A DNA stretch of 64,000 nucleotides from contig NZ_CP060138.2 of the NCBI RefSeq assembly GCF_016743795.2, positions 1,364,001-1,428,000 on the forward strand, read 5' to 3'. The notes under the pieces were generated by a model. It did not search any database. It was not told where the DNA came from and saw only the letters and a list, made by a program, of their open reading frames with translations. Shown piece by piece: positions 10,579 to 19,774 of the stretch. This DNA is from Rickettsia tillamookensis. GTDB taxonomy: Bacteria > Pseudomonadota > Alphaproteobacteria > Rickettsiales > Rickettsiaceae. The position numbers were made by a program, and so were the translations under genes. Every line of letters begins with the position of its first letter. Position 1 is the first letter of the stretch.

Positions 10579-11823
10579 ATGTTTTATTACGATACTATAT
10601 TTAGCAAACATATAGATAAGATCAAAAGCGAAGGAAGATATCGAGAATTTAAAGCCTTAAAAAGACAAGCCGATAATTTTCCTTTTGCAGAACACGCTAA
10701 TAAACAAATAGTTATGTGGTGCATTAATGACTATTTGGGTATGAGTAAACATGCAAAAGTAATGCAAGCTTCTATAGATGCCTTGCTAAAATACGGTGTT
10801 GGATCAGGCGGAACTCGCAATATCGGCGGTAATAATATTGCCATTCTTGAGCTTGAAAAAGAACTTGCAGATTTACACAAAAAGCAAGCAGCTTTAGTTT
10901 TTACATCCGGTTTTGTTGCAAATGATACAACGCTTGCAAGTCTTGCTAAAATCATGCCGGATATAGTATTTTTTTCCGATGAGCTAAATCATGCCTCAAT
11001 AATTGCCGGGGTTACAAGTTCAAGAGCCGAGAAATATATATATAGACATTTAGACGTTAAGCATCTAGAAGAGCTTTTACAATCAGTCGATATTAATAGA
11101 CCGAAAATTATTGTTTTTGAATCGGCTTACTCTATGGACGGTTTTTTCTCACCTATCAAAGATATAATCAACTTAGCCAAAAAATATAATGCTTTAACCT
11201 TTATTGATGAAGTTCATACGGTCGGTTTATACGGTAAACATGGAGGCGGTATTGCCGAGCTTCTTAATTGTAGAGATCAAATCGATATTATTCAAGGTAC
11301 ACTTGCCAAAGCATATGGCACTATCGGTGGTTATATCACTAGCAACCATAATTTAGTCGACGCTATAAGACTAACCGCTCCAGGATTTATTTTCACTACT
11401 TCATTACCGCCGGTAATTTCTACCGCTGCAACGCATAGTATTAGACATCTTAAAGAATCGAATGAAGAACGAATAAAACATCAAGAAGTAGTTACAAAAC
11501 TTAAAAATTCTTTTGAAAATTTTAATATACCTTATTTGAAAAATGAAAGTCATATAGTGCCGATAATTATTGGTGATCCGATTAAAGCGGCGAAAGCCTC
11601 AAATATGCTCCTTAATGAATACGGTATTTACGTTCAACATATCAATTTTCCAACCGTACCGAGAGGTACGGAACGCCTCCGAATCATCCCAACCCCTGCC
11701 CATACCGATAAAATGATCAATGATTTATCTATAGCCTTAGTGCATATATTTGCCGAACTTGATATAGAATTATCTTCTACAAAAGAACTAAATGAAGAAG
11801 TACGTTTGAATCTTATTGCATAA
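10579..11823 (+). CDS. hemA: 5-aminolevulinate synthase
   Basis: This PLP enzyme condenses glycine with succinyl-CoA to 5-aminolevulinate, the first haem step in Alphaproteobacteria (C4 pathway). Visible features are CINDYLGMS, the glycine-rich [23 protein letters not shown] (Asp of the PLP site), and [13 protein letters not shown] holding the Schiff-base lysine. From ATG 10579 the protein is 414 residues ([16 protein letters not shown]), matching the usual start. An in-frame ATG at 10543 would add [12 protein letters not shown], which is entirely repeat-B sequence, so I prefer 10579. The stop codon abuts the disrupted repeat at 11822. Confidence 0.96.
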   Translation: MFYYDTIFSKHIDKIKSEGRYREFKALKRQADNFPFAEHANKQIVMWCINDYLGMSKHAKVMQASIDALLKYGVGSGGTRNIGGNNIAILELEKELADLHKKQAALVFTSGFVANDTTLASLAKIMPDIVFFSDELNHASIIAGVTSSRAEKYIYRHLDVKHLEELLQSVDINRPKIIVFESAYSMDGFFSPIKDIINLAKKYNALTFIDEVHTVGLYGKHGGGIAELLNCRDQIDIIQGTLAKAYGTIGGYITSNHNLVDAIRLTAPGFIFTTSLPPVISTAATHSIRHLKESNEERIKHQEVVTKLKNSFENFNIPYLKNESHIVPIIIGDPIKAAKASNMLLNEYGIYVQHINFPTVPRGTERLRIIPTPAHTDKMINDLSIALVHIFAELDIELSSTKELNEEVRLNLIA

Positions 11824-12245
11824 CGTCATTGTGACCAGTTGTAGGCGTTGTTGCATGGCTCGGTTTTTTTGTTGTCATCCCGTGATTTATTCACGGGATC
11901 CAGTTAAAAATACTAATAATATTAGTATTTTTAGTTGTTTTACTGGATACCGTGGACAAGCCACGGTATGACACTCAGCAGGTTTTCCGAGCCATGCAAC
12001 AACGCCGCAGTTGTAGTACTTGCGTGGTAATCTAGAAAAAATTATTAGTTTTTGCTAAAAAATAACATATATACTTTATTTATATAAAAGGGGAAAACCG
12101 CTTTTCACCTTTTATATTCAATATTTCTAACCGAATAGCGGATTATGTAATAATTTGCTATTTGCGTTAAAAAAATTCTGTAAACTAGAATTTTTTACTG
12201 GATTGCTTCGTCAATTGTTATACAATTTCCTCGCAATGACGATAT
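11822..12245. repeat. Family A repeat split by two insertions (copy A12)
   Basis: The outer pieces form one family A element: left arm cgtcattgtgaccagttgta and, far to the right, ctggattgcttcg...ttcctcgcaatgacg. The matching uninterrupted element is A6 (40355-40480, read in reverse). It is broken at 11845-12007 by a palindromic insert, and again at about 12046-12165 by AT-rich DNA I cannot assign. These repeats account for most of the 530-bp hemA-tig gap; I see no gene in it. Confidence 0.75.
11845..12007. mobile_element. Palindromic element with H arms and B core, 9-bp target duplication
   Basis: The insert has near-perfect terminal inverted arms GCGTTGTTGCATGGCTCGG and ccgagccatgcaacaacgcc. 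Inside is a family B hairpin pair (cccgtgatttattcacggg; taccgtggacaagccacggta). It is flanked by the 9-bp direct repeat CAGTTGTAG at 11836-11844 and 12008-12016, while the related element A1 has the site only once. It encodes nothing. Confidence 0.8.
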
Positions 12246-12353
12246 TGATAGCTATTAGGCTATACCCAACGAGTATATAAAAACTATTGCATATTTCGGC
12301 TCATTAGTTTATTTTGATTAGCAAACTATGTACAGAATTAATGGATTATTAAA

Positions 12354-13691
12354 ATGGGAATTACCGTATTAAAAAACGAAGGATTGGATTTTCATGCAAG
12401 AATCTCTACTCCTTTAAGTGAGATAGATGACGATATTCAAAAAGAATTACTTGATTTAACCAAAAAAGTTAAAATAGCAGGTTTTAGAGCCGGTAAAGTA
12501 CCGGTTTCAATTGTTAAGAAAAAATACGGTACTTCCGTCAGGAATGATATAATAGAAAGAAGAATTAACCATTCGGTAAATCACGTTATTAAAGAACATA
12601 ATCTAAATATAATCGGTAGACCCAAAATTGAAGAATTGCAAAACGAACCCGATAAAGCTTTAGAATTTACCGTAAAAATAGAGCTATTACCTAAAATTAC
12701 TATTCCGGATTTAAAGAAAATCTCACTAGATCGTCCAAAATTAGAAGTAAACTCTAAAGATGTTGAAGAACAACTAGAAAAACTTGCCGCATTAACAAAA
12801 AGCTATACTAAAGAAAGTAAAGCAAAAATAAAAGACGGAGATCAGGTTACTATTGATGCAATTGGGTACATCAAGGATGAAGCTTTTGAAGGCGGTAAAT
12901 TAAATGATTTTAAGGTAGTAATAGGTAGTAATGCACTTATTCCAGGTTTTGAGAAACAATTAATAGGTTCTAAAACAGGTAGCGAAGTAGATGTTAATGT
13001 TACTTTTCCTGAAAATTACCATGCTAAAGATTTAGCAGGTAAAGATGCTCGTTTTGCAGTACAAATTAAAGCAGTACATACTGCAGAACCTACAGTTATT
13101 GATGAGGAGTTTGCTAAAAAATTCCAAAGTAATAGCCTTGAAGAATTGCGTACACATTTTGCTAAACAAATAGAAAACGAATCGGAAGAAGCTATTAATA
13201 CTATAATGAAAATGAACTTATTTGATAAGTTAGAAAAATTGTTAGATTTTGACATACCGGAATCTTTATTAGAGCAAGAAAAAAATATTCTAAAGTCCGA
13301 AACCGATAAAAATGACCAAGATGAATCATTATTAAAAGATAAATCCCCTAAAGAAATAACAGAATATTATAATAAATTAGCCCTACGCCGTGTGCGAATA
13401 GGTTTATTACTTGCTGAATACGCAAAATCTAAAAATTTGCAATTAGAGCCTGATGATTTAAGGAAAGTTATTATGCAACAAGCACGTAATTTTCCTGGGC
13501 AGGAAAATATGATATTTGATTTTTATAAAAATAATCCTAGAGCAATTGAAGGACTTAAAGGTCCTGCCTTAGAAGATAAAGCTGTACAATATATATTTAA
13601 TAACGAAATAAAGCTTAAAGAAAAGAAATATACTAAGGAAGAGCTAGAGAAATATCTAGAGGCAGAAGAGCAACGTATTACTTTGATTTAA
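12354..13691 (+). CDS. tig: Trigger factor
   Basis: This ribosome-bound chaperone and peptidyl-prolyl isomerase acts on nascent chains. The 445-residue protein has the N-terminal ribosome-docking segment with GFRAGKVP at about residues 44-51, an FKBP-type PPIase domain at about 155-245 ([11 protein letters not shown], ...[11 protein letters not shown]), and a long helical C-terminal domain. Length is normal. In many bacteria tig precedes clpP; here repeat A3 and the convergent obgE follow. Confidence 0.97.
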   Translation: MGITVLKNEGLDFHARISTPLSEIDDDIQKELLDLTKKVKIAGFRAGKVPVSIVKKKYGTSVRNDIIERRINHSVNHVIKEHNLNIIGRPKIEELQNEPDKALEFTVKIELLPKITIPDLKKISLDRPKLEVNSKDVEEQLEKLAALTKSYTKESKAKIKDGDQVTIDAIGYIKDEAFEGGKLNDFKVVIGSNALIPGFEKQLIGSKTGSEVDVNVTFPENYHAKDLAGKDARFAVQIKAVHTAEPTVIDEEFAKKFQSNSLEELRTHFAKQIENESEEAINTIMKMNLFDKLEKLLDFDIPESLLEQEKNILKSETDKNDQDESLLKDKSPKEITEYYNKLALRRVRIGLLLAEYAKSKNLQLEPDDLRKVIMQQARNFPGQENMIFDFYKNNPRAIEGLKGPALEDKAVQYIFNNEIKLKEKKYTKEELEKYLEAEEQRITLI

Positions 13692-13702
13692 AGTTTATTA
13701 AT

Positions 13703-13808
13703 TGTCATTGCGAGCATTCGTAGAATGCGTGGCAATCTCATGAAATAATAACCAACTCTTGAGATTGCTTCGCCTTGATTACTAAGTAATTCTTCTAGCA
13801 ATGACGAT
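13703..13808. repeat. Palindromic repeat family A, copy A3
   Basis: Arms TGTCATTGCGAG and CTAGCAATGACGA, inner arms ggcaatctcatga / cttgagattgcttcg. It lies 11 bp after tig, between the convergent genes tig and obgE. Confidence 0.85.
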
Positions 13809-13848
13809 GAAATCGATCCACAAAACAACACCTACTCGCTAAGTAATA

Positions 13849-14841
13849 TTACTCCTGATTTTTTATAGTCTTTAAAGCTAGTTTAACTATTTTATTTACC
13901 CCTAGATTAGTGTAGGTAGAGATAGAAAAAACTTCTTTATTAGTAGCTTTCTGCAACTTATTTATTTTTTCTTGTATTTCCTCATCGGTAAGAACATCAC
14001 ATTTATTAATACATATGATTTCGATTTTATTTTTTAGATAATCGGAATATGATTCAAGCTCAAGACGTACCGTATTATAATCTGCCACTACATCATTACT
14101 AGAGCCGTCTATTAAATGTATTAATACATTACATCTTTCTATATGTTTTAAGAATTTATCGCCAAGTCCGTGACCTTGATGAGCTCCTTCGATCAAGCCT
14201 GGGATATCGGCTATAACAAATTCTTCATCGTCAACATATACTACTCCAAGATTCGGCACTAAAGTAGTAAAGGGATAATCGGCAATTTTAGGCTTGGCTG
14301 CTGTTACAACCGATAAAAAAGTAGATTTACCGGCATTTGGAAGACCCACAAGCCCAACATCAGAGAGAAGTTTTAAGCTTAAATGAATCCACATTTCTTC
14401 AGCAATTTCCCCTTCCGTACGCTTTCTTGGAGCTTGATTAACTGATGTTTTGAAATGGCTGTTACCAAGACCGCCGCTTCCTCCTTTAATCAGCTCAAAG
14501 CTTTGATCATCTTCAGTAAAGTCATGCAGTAATATGTGACCGTCCTCAGAAAAGATTTGAGTACCGATCGGAACATCAAGAACTAACGATTTTCCTGATT
14601 TACCGCTTCTATTCGAGCCTTTACCATTTTCGCCGTTTTCTGCGGTAAAATGCTGTTTATATCGATAATTTACTAGCGTATTAAGATGGTGATTACTCCT
14701 GAAAATAACACTACCGCCACGCCCACCGTCACCGCCGTCCGGTCCGCCTCTGTCAATAAATTTCTCACGATGAAAACTAACGCAACCATTCCCGCCGTTT
14801 CCACCTTTTATATATATTTTAACTTCATCAATAAAATTCAT
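13849..14841 (-). CDS. obgE: GTPase Obg/CgtA
   Basis: Obg is an essential GTPase of 50S ribosome assembly and stress control. From the ATG at 14841 ([20 protein letters not shown]) the protein is 330 residues: the glycine-rich Obg fold (about 1-158), then the G domain with GLPNAGKST (G1), DIPGLIEG (G3) and INKCD (G4). An in-frame ATG at 14883 would add 14 residues ([14 protein letters not shown]), almost all read from repeat B3. The family start is MxFxDE, so 14841 is preferred. It lies downstream of gltA on the same strand, 100 bp away. Confidence 0.95.
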   Translation of the reverse strand: MNFIDEVKIYIKGGNGGNGCVSFHREKFIDRGGPDGGDGGRGGSVIFRSNHHLNTLVNYRYKQHFTAENGENGKGSNRSGKSGKSLVLDVPIGTQIFSEDGHILLHDFTEDDQSFELIKGGSGGLGNSHFKTSVNQAPRKRTEGEIAEEMWIHLSLKLLSDVGLVGLPNAGKSTFLSVVTAAKPKIADYPFTTLVPNLGVVYVDDEEFVIADIPGLIEGAHQGHGLGDKFLKHIERCNVLIHLIDGSSNDVVADYNTVRLELESYSDYLKNKIEIICINKCDVLTDEEIQEKINKLQKATNKEVFSISTYTNLGVNKIVKLALKTIKNQE

Positions 14842-14851
14842 ATTTGCCTTA

Positions 14852-14941
14852 GTGTCATACCGTGGCTTGACCACGGTATCCATAGATGTTTATTATTTTA
14901 AGTCTTTTCTGGATACCGTGGTCAAGCCACGGTATGACAGT
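14852..14941. repeat. Palindromic repeat family B, copy B3
   Basis: Two hairpins (gtcataccgtggcttgacc and ctggataccgtggtcaagcc) mirror each other. It fills the gltA-obgE gap, beginning 5 bp after the gltA stop and reaching into the possible obgE N-terminal extension. Confidence 0.88.
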
Positions 14942-14946
14942 GAGTT

Positions 14947-16254
14947 TTACCTCTCCCCAATTACCTTATACTCTCTATGTACATAACCGGTGTAAAGTTG
15001 TCTTGGTCTGCTGATTTTTTGTTCAGGGTCTTCGTGCATTTCTTTCCATTGTGCCATCCAGCCTACGGTTCTTGCTATTGCAAAAAGTACCGTGAACATT
15101 TGCGACGGTATACCCATAGCTTTATAGATAATACCAGAATAAAAATCAACATTTGGATATAATTTTCTCTCAATAAAATATTCATCTTTAAGAGCGATAG
15201 CTTCAAGTTCTATTGCTATTTGCAGAAGTGGGTTGTTTTCTAGCTGTCCGAGTTCCTTTAATACTTCTTTGCAGGTTTCTTTAAGTACTGCGGCACGCGG
15301 ATCGTAGTTTTTATATACACGATGACCGAAGCCCATCAACCTAAATGGATCATTTTTATCCTTAGCTTTAGCTATATATTTAGGGATATTCTCAGAACTA
15401 CCGATTTCTTTAAGCATATTTATTACCGCTTCATTAGCCCCGCCGTGAGCAGGTCCCCAAAGTGAGGCAATCCCTGTACTTACGCAAGCAAAAGGGTTAG
15501 CCCCAGATGAACCGGCAATTCGGACTGTTGAAGTAGAAGCGTTCTGCTCGTGGTCAGCATGTAGGATAAATATTTTATTAAGAGCATTTTTTATTATTGG
15601 ATTTACTTTATATTTTGTACAAGGCGTTGCAAACATCATATGCAGAAAATTTTCGGTAAAATCTAGCGAATTATCAGGATAAATAAACGGTTGCCCTATA
15701 GAATATTTATAAGACATTGCGGCAATGGTAGGTATCTTAGCAATCATTCTAATAGCGGTAAGTTCGTAGTCTGCTTCTTTAAAATTCAGTAAATCAGGAT
15801 AAAATGCCGAAAGAGAACCAACAGCCGCAAGCATAATAGCCATAGGATGAGAAGAGCTACAAAAAGTTTGAAATAAATAGTGTAATCTTTCATTCACTAA
15901 TGAATGATGAGCAACCTGTTTAGTGAAATTACTATACTGCTCACTACTTGGTAATTCTCCATAGATTAACAAATATGCCACTTCTAAAAAATCGCTTTTC
16001 TCGGCTAAATCTTTAATGTCATATCCTCGATGCCGCAAGATTCCTTTATCACCGTCTATATAAGTGATAGTAGACTGACAAGAAGCAGTAGACATAAAGC
16101 CCGGGTCATAAGTAAAACAATCGGCTTCCGAAGATACCCTGCTTATATCGATTACATCCTCACCAATACTTGCTTTAAGTATAGGTAATTTAAATATTTT
16201 TCCTCTGATTTTTAATTCGGCAAATTCTGAATCATTATTATTTTCATTGGTCAT
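14947..16254 (-). CDS. gltA: Citrate synthase
   Basis: This enzyme condenses oxaloacetate and acetyl-CoA, opening the TCA cycle that Rickettsia uses for energy. The 435-residue form starts at the ATG at 16254 ([19 protein letters not shown]); an in-frame start at 16284 would add 10 residues and is less likely. Catalytic residues sit in [20 protein letters not shown] and [15 protein letters not shown] (His and Asp). The sequence is the well-known Rickettsia marker used for typing, with C-terminus REYKVIGER. Confidence 0.98.
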   Translation of the reverse strand: MTNENNNDSEFAELKIRGKIFKLPILKASIGEDVIDISRVSSEADCFTYDPGFMSTASCQSTITYIDGDKGILRHRGYDIKDLAEKSDFLEVAYLLIYGELPSSEQYSNFTKQVAHHSLVNERLHYLFQTFCSSSHPMAIMLAAVGSLSAFYPDLLNFKEADYELTAIRMIAKIPTIAAMSYKYSIGQPFIYPDNSLDFTENFLHMMFATPCTKYKVNPIIKNALNKIFILHADHEQNASTSTVRIAGSSGANPFACVSTGIASLWGPAHGGANEAVINMLKEIGSSENIPKYIAKAKDKNDPFRLMGFGHRVYKNYDPRAAVLKETCKEVLKELGQLENNPLLQIAIELEAIALKDEYFIERKLYPNVDFYSGIIYKAMGIPSQMFTVLFAIARTVGWMAQWKEMHEDPEQKISRPRQLYTGYVHREYKVIGER

Positions 16255-16382
16255 ATATATATACCCTTTGTTGTTATATATCAATATAACCTTAATTTCA
16301 GAAAATTAGAAATGAATTATTATTTATGAGGATTTAAAAATTTTCTTTGATATCTTGCTCAGCTTACAAGATTAATGAAAAT

Positions 16383-16682
16383 TTAAAATGCACACGCTTC
16401 TACTTTCAACTGCAAGCCTAAAGCACTCAATAAAGAACCTATATTGTCGAAACTTGGATTACCTTTGCTAGATAACATTCTATATATATGTTGTCTATTT
16501 ATGTGAGCTTCTTTAGAGATTTTTGCTATACCTCCTCTTGCTATAATGGCTTCTTTTAAAGTAGCCAAAAATAGCTCCTTATTATGATCTACGAAATATT
16601 GCTCTAACGCTTCATTAATATACCCAGCTAATATTTCCTCATTTTGCAATTTTTCTTTTAAATAATCTGTAAACTTTTCCAT
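16383..16682 (-). CDS. Antitoxin, HTH type (HigA-like)
   Basis: The 99-residue protein has a C-terminal XRE-like helix-turn-helix (GGIAKISKEAHINRQHIYRM at about 50-69), typical of addiction-module antidotes paired with phage Gp49/HigB-like toxins. It follows the toxin gene at 16691-17017 on the same strand with 8 bp between them. The toxin-first order is that of HigBA modules. It likely binds and neutralises the toxin and represses the pair. There is a 128-bp AT-rich gap to the gltA start. Confidence 0.85.
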   Translation of the reverse strand: MEKFTDYLKEKLQNEEILAGYINEALEQYFVDHNKELFLATLKEAIIARGGIAKISKEAHINRQHIYRMLSSKGNPSFDNIGSLLSALGLQLKVEACAF

Positions 16683-16690
16683 ATAATACC

Positions 16691-17017
16691 TTAATTTCGT
16701 TTATAAACTTCTTCTATTATTTCTAAAGCTTTTTCAATATCTTTGCTTTGTGTATCTTTATTACCTGCATTTAATAGTAGAATAATTTTATTATCTTTTT
16801 CAGTAAAATATATTCTATAACCTTTGCCAAAGAAAAACCTAAGTTCATATAGTCTTCTTTTTATCTGCTTATGGTCACCATAAATTCCATATTCTAGTCG
16901 AACTAATCTATTAAGAATCCTACTATGCGTCTCTGTCTCTAATTTTTCTAACCAATCTTTAATATAAGATTTACCATTTTTTGTTATAAAAAATTGTATT
17001 TGTTTAGTTTTTTGCAT
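16691..17017 (-). CDS. RelE/HigB-superfamily toxin
   Basis: The 108-residue protein matches the addiction-module killer (Gp49/HigB) branch of the RelE superfamily: KSYIKDWLEKLE, then RILNRLVRLEYG, the core LYELRFFFGKGYRIYFTEKD, and IILLLNAGNKDTQSKDIEKA. Such toxins cut mRNA, usually on the ribosome. The gene is intact and full length with its antitoxin directly downstream, so the module is probably functional or recently so. Confidence 0.87.
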   Translation of the reverse strand: MQKTKQIQFFITKNGKSYIKDWLEKLETETHSRILNRLVRLEYGIYGDHKQIKRRLYELRFFFGKGYRIYFTEKDNKIILLLNAGNKDTQSKDIEKALEIIEEVYKRN

Positions 17018-17127
17018 ATTAATCTTAATCAGAGATAATTATGTTGTCGCATAAATACGACTAGTTGTCCAGTAAAAAATTATTTTGAAAAGTACATGAA
17101 GCTGCGGATACTAGATTAATGTACAAG

Positions 17128-18063
17128 TTATTTAAGAAGTCTATTACTCACCAAATACTCCTTAATTTTGAGTAAATCATACCATGAGGTGCGTTTTTGC
17201 ATAGGTTGGCGTAGTAGATAAGCAGGGTGGAAGATTGCCGTAGTTTGAATAGGAGCTGATAGATATTTATTGGTATAAAAATAATATTCTTGTCTAATTT
17301 TAGTAATACCCGAATTTTTCCCAAGTAAGCTAGTTGCAGCTGTGCTACCGACTAAAATAATTAGCTTAGGGCTAATAAGAGCAATGTGTTTTTCAACAAA
17401 CGGTCTACAAATATCGACTTCTTCAAGTGTTGGCTGTCTATTAGCGGGAGGGCGCCAAAATACCGTATTAGTAATATAAGCGTTATTTTTCCGTGAAATT
17501 CCGATAGCGTGCAGCATATTATCAAGTAAATTGCCGCTTTCGCCGCAAAAAGGTATTCCTTTCAAATCCTCAGTACTTCCAGGAGCTTCGCCTATTAACA
17601 TAATTTTAGCTTCCAAATTACCATCACCGAAAACCGTATTAGTAGCAAATTTCTCAAGTTCACAACCTTTAAAATTTAGTAGAGATTCTTTTAGTTCTTC
17701 GATATTATTAGCTTTATCGGCAAGAGATCTTGCTAAGGTTATATTATCATGAATTTTATCATTCATGTTGAATGCAGCTTCTTTTGTAGGCATAGGTTTT
17801 ATACTCGTTGAACTTGAAAAATTATCTACGTCGTCTTTGTAAGACCTCGGATGCTGAACGTTTATTATACGCTCCGCTCCTCGGCTTACAGACTCCTTGC
17901 TCTTTTCCAAGTTGAACTTCGTATCCAAACCCTTCATTTCACAGGAGTATACTTGTGAATTTAACTGTAGCTTGGTATTATTACTCACTTTTAATTTCGG
18001 TGGATGCTCGTAGCAACAATATTCAACACCGATTGCACTTAACCATTTAAGCGTATTATTCAT
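17128..18063 (-). CDS. Uracil-DNA glycosylase (family 4-like) with repeat-coded insert
   Basis: It removes uracil from DNA, starting base excision repair. Residues about 120-311 carry the family 4/5 motifs GEAPGSTEDLKGIPFCGESG (water-activating loop) and FHPAYLLRQP, with NTVFWRPPANRQPT between. Only some of the usual iron-sulphur cysteines can be assigned (GCELEKFATNTVFG; DICRPF), so cluster status is uncertain. Residues about 30-89 are not family sequence: they are read from a family C repeat (17800-17975) in frame, giving a 311-residue protein, longer than usual. It diverges from rluD, whose start is 17 bp away. Confidence 0.9.
   Translation of the reverse strand: MNNTLKWLSAIGVEYCCYEHPPKLKVSNNTKLQLNSQVYSCEMKGLDTKFNLEKSKESVSRGAERIINVQHPRSYKDDVDNFSSSTSIKPMPTKEAAFNMNDKIHDNITLARSLADKANNIEELKESLLNFKGCELEKFATNTVFGDGNLEAKIMLIGEAPGSTEDLKGIPFCGESGNLLDNMLHAIGISRKNNAYITNTVFWRPPANRQPTLEEVDICRPFVEKHIALISPKLIILVGSTAATSLLGKNSGITKIRQEYYFYTNKYLSAPIQTTAIFHPAYLLRQPMQKRTSWYDLLKIKEYLVSNRLLK
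17800..17975. repeat. Family C repeat inside the uracil-DNA glycosylase gene (C1)
   Basis: It begins tatactcgttgaacttgaaa and ends gttgaacttcgtatcc, followed by the extension cacaggagtatac, all shared with C6 (54309-54462). It adds about 59 codons without breaking the frame. This is the only C copy lying inside a gene and read in the opposite sense. Confidence 0.85.
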
Positions 18064-18079
18064 TATCTTAAAATAACAT

Positions 18080-19111
18080 ATGTTAACATATCATGTACCA
18101 AACGAACTAAATAACATAAGGCTTGATAAAGCTTTATCATCGCTTCTTGAAAATGTCTCTAGAAATCAAATCCAAAAAGCCATTAAAAGTTCTTGCGTAC
18201 AAGTTAATGATGTAATTATTTCTGATCCTGATGTTTTGGTCAAGGAGAATGATATTATATTATTTTCTTTTAAAGAACCTGAAGAGCTAAAAATTGTAGC
18301 AGCAAATATAGCACTTGATATAATTTACGAAGATGATGATTTGATAGTAATTAACAAAGCTGCAGGTATGACGGTACACCCGGGAGCAGGGCATCATGAT
18401 GATACTCTTGTTAATGCACTACTTCACCATACGAAAAATTTATCGGATATAGGTTCAGCAGAAAGACCAGGGATAGTGCATCGTTTGGATAAAGATACTA
18501 CGGGCTTAATGGTAGTTGCTAAAAATAATAAAGCACATATGCTACTTGCAAATCAGATAGAACAAAGGCAGGTAATACGGAAATATAAAGCGTTAGTTTG
18601 GGGAGTAATTAATCCGCTAGAAGGATTCATTAAGAATAATATCGGTCACAGTAGAGTAGACCGCCAAAAAATGACCATATTAAAATATGGCGGTAAAGAA
18701 GCCGTGACACATTATAAAACTCTAGAATTGTTTCACAAGGGTACTATTAGTATGGTGGAGTGCAAACTTAGTACCGGTAGGACTCATCAAATTAGGGTAC
18801 AGCTAAGCCATTTAAAGCATTCCGTAGTCGGTGATCAAACTTATGGTAATAACGACCGAAAAATTGCTCATTCCCCCCCTGAACTAAAAGCAAAATTAAT
18901 TGATTTTAAACGTCAAGCCCTGCATTCTTGGTATTTAAGCTTTACTCATCCGACTAGTAATGAGATTATGGAATTCTCTTGTGAGTTGCCAAGGGATATG
19001 GAGGAGATTATAGCCACCGATGCACTGCACAAATTCATTGAACTTAAGAAACAAGCTTCTTTGGGTAGTATAGAAGATATTTTAGAGATGAAAAATCTAG
19101 GTAGAAAATGA
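18080..19111 (+). CDS. rluD: 23S rRNA pseudouridine synthase RluD
   Basis: RluD makes pseudouridines in helix 69 of 23S rRNA. The 343-residue protein has an N-terminal S4 RNA-binding domain (RLDKALSSLLENVSRNQIQK), then the catalytic domain with the RluA-family motif GIVHRLDKDTTGLMVVAK holding the catalytic Asp, and STGRTHQIRVQL. Length is usual. A toxin-antitoxin promoter begins only 4 bp after its stop. Confidence 0.95.
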   Translation: MLTYHVPNELNNIRLDKALSSLLENVSRNQIQKAIKSSCVQVNDVIISDPDVLVKENDIILFSFKEPEELKIVAANIALDIIYEDDDLIVINKAAGMTVHPGAGHHDDTLVNALLHHTKNLSDIGSAERPGIVHRLDKDTTGLMVVAKNNKAHMLLANQIEQRQVIRKYKALVWGVINPLEGFIKNNIGHSRVDRQKMTILKYGGKEAVTHYKTLELFHKGTISMVECKLSTGRTHQIRVQLSHLKHSVVGDQTYGNNDRKIAHSPPELKAKLIDFKRQALHSWYLSFTHPTSNEIMEFSCELPRDMEEIIATDALHKFIELKKQASLGSIEDILEMKNLGRK

Positions 19112-19115
19112 GAAC

Positions 19116-19170
19116 TTGACATAAATTGTATTACAACTATAATTACACTATGTGTTTATAATTGTAATAC
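19116..19170 (+). promoter_or_regulatory. Sigma-70 promoter with operator of the RHH-MazF module
   Basis: TTGACA (19116-19121), 16 bp, then TATAAT (19138-19143). The 9-bp perfect inverted repeat GTATTACAA (19128-19136) and TTGTAATAC (19162-19170) overlaps the spacer and the start region. That placement fits autorepression by the RHH antitoxin encoded 10 bp further on. Confidence 0.8.
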
Positions 19171-19179
19171 TTAAGAGTT

Positions 19180-19416
19180 ATGTCTGCACTTACTGTAAGA
19201 TTACCCGATGATTTAGCCGAGGAAGTAGCTAAAAGGGCTAAAAAACTTCATATTTCACGTAGTCAATATATTAGAAGATCTATTGAAACTATGAATAAAA
19301 GCCTATATGAGCAAGAAAGGAAGGAAAAATTATTTGCAATTAGTATGCGTACAAGAAAAGAAAGCATGAAAATAAATTCCGAATTTTCTAATATAGAGCA
19401 TGACCCTGAAAATTAA
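19180..19416 (+). CDS. Ribbon-helix-helix antitoxin
   Basis: The 78-residue protein begins with a CopG/RHH DNA-binding fold: strand ALTVRLPDDLAEEVAKRAKK and helices ISRSQYIRRSIETM. The acidic, polar C-terminus would wrap the toxin. It lies just behind a strong promoter/operator and overlaps the MazF gene by 17 nt, the usual sign of translational coupling. It is antitoxin and probable autorepressor of the module. Confidence 0.9.
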   Translation: MSALTVRLPDDLAEEVAKRAKKLHISRSQYIRRSIETMNKSLYEQERKEKLFAISMRTRKESMKINSEFSNIEHDPEN

Positions 19417-19774
19417 TCTCGGAGAAATTTGGCTTGCCGATTTAAATCCTAGAGTTGGTAGTGAGCTTGGTAAAACAAGACCTGTATTGATTATTCAAGA
19501 TCAAGTATTATTGGACGCAAAACATCCTTCTACTTTAATCATTCCGCTAACAACTAATTTAATAGACGATGCTTTCCCTTTACGAATTCGTATTAAAGCT
19601 CATAATAAATTAGAAAGAGATTCAGATCTTTTAATAGACCAAATACGTAGCATAGATAATAAACGCTTAATTCTAGGGCCTCTAACTACTTGCAGTCCTA
19701 TCATTATGCAAACAATATATAAAGCAATATTAGAAGTTATAGGAGTTGGACCTGTTCCGTGCAATATTCTATAA
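19400..19774 (+). CDS. MazF/PemK-type endoribonuclease toxin
   Basis: The 124-residue protein has the MazF fold: GEIWLADLNPRVGSELGKTR (catalytic Arg in the loop), PVLIIQD, TLIIPLTTN and DQIRSIDNKRL (second conserved RSID element). Such toxins cut single-stranded mRNA at short motifs. The gene is intact. Its 3' end overlaps the GTG start of prmC-trmB by 16 nt, so the module sits directly in front of that gene and may co-transcribe it. Confidence 0.92.
   Translation: MTLKINLGEIWLADLNPRVGSELGKTRPVLIIQDQVLLDAKHPSTLIIPLTTNLIDDAFPLRIRIKAHNKLERDSDLLIDQIRSIDNKRLILGPLTTCSPIIMQTIYKAILEVIGVGPVPCNIL

Noticed and set aside
13703-13808. Intrinsic terminator after tig
   Set aside because: The hairpin is strong but no T run follows; it is better described as repeat A3, though it may still act on RNA ends.
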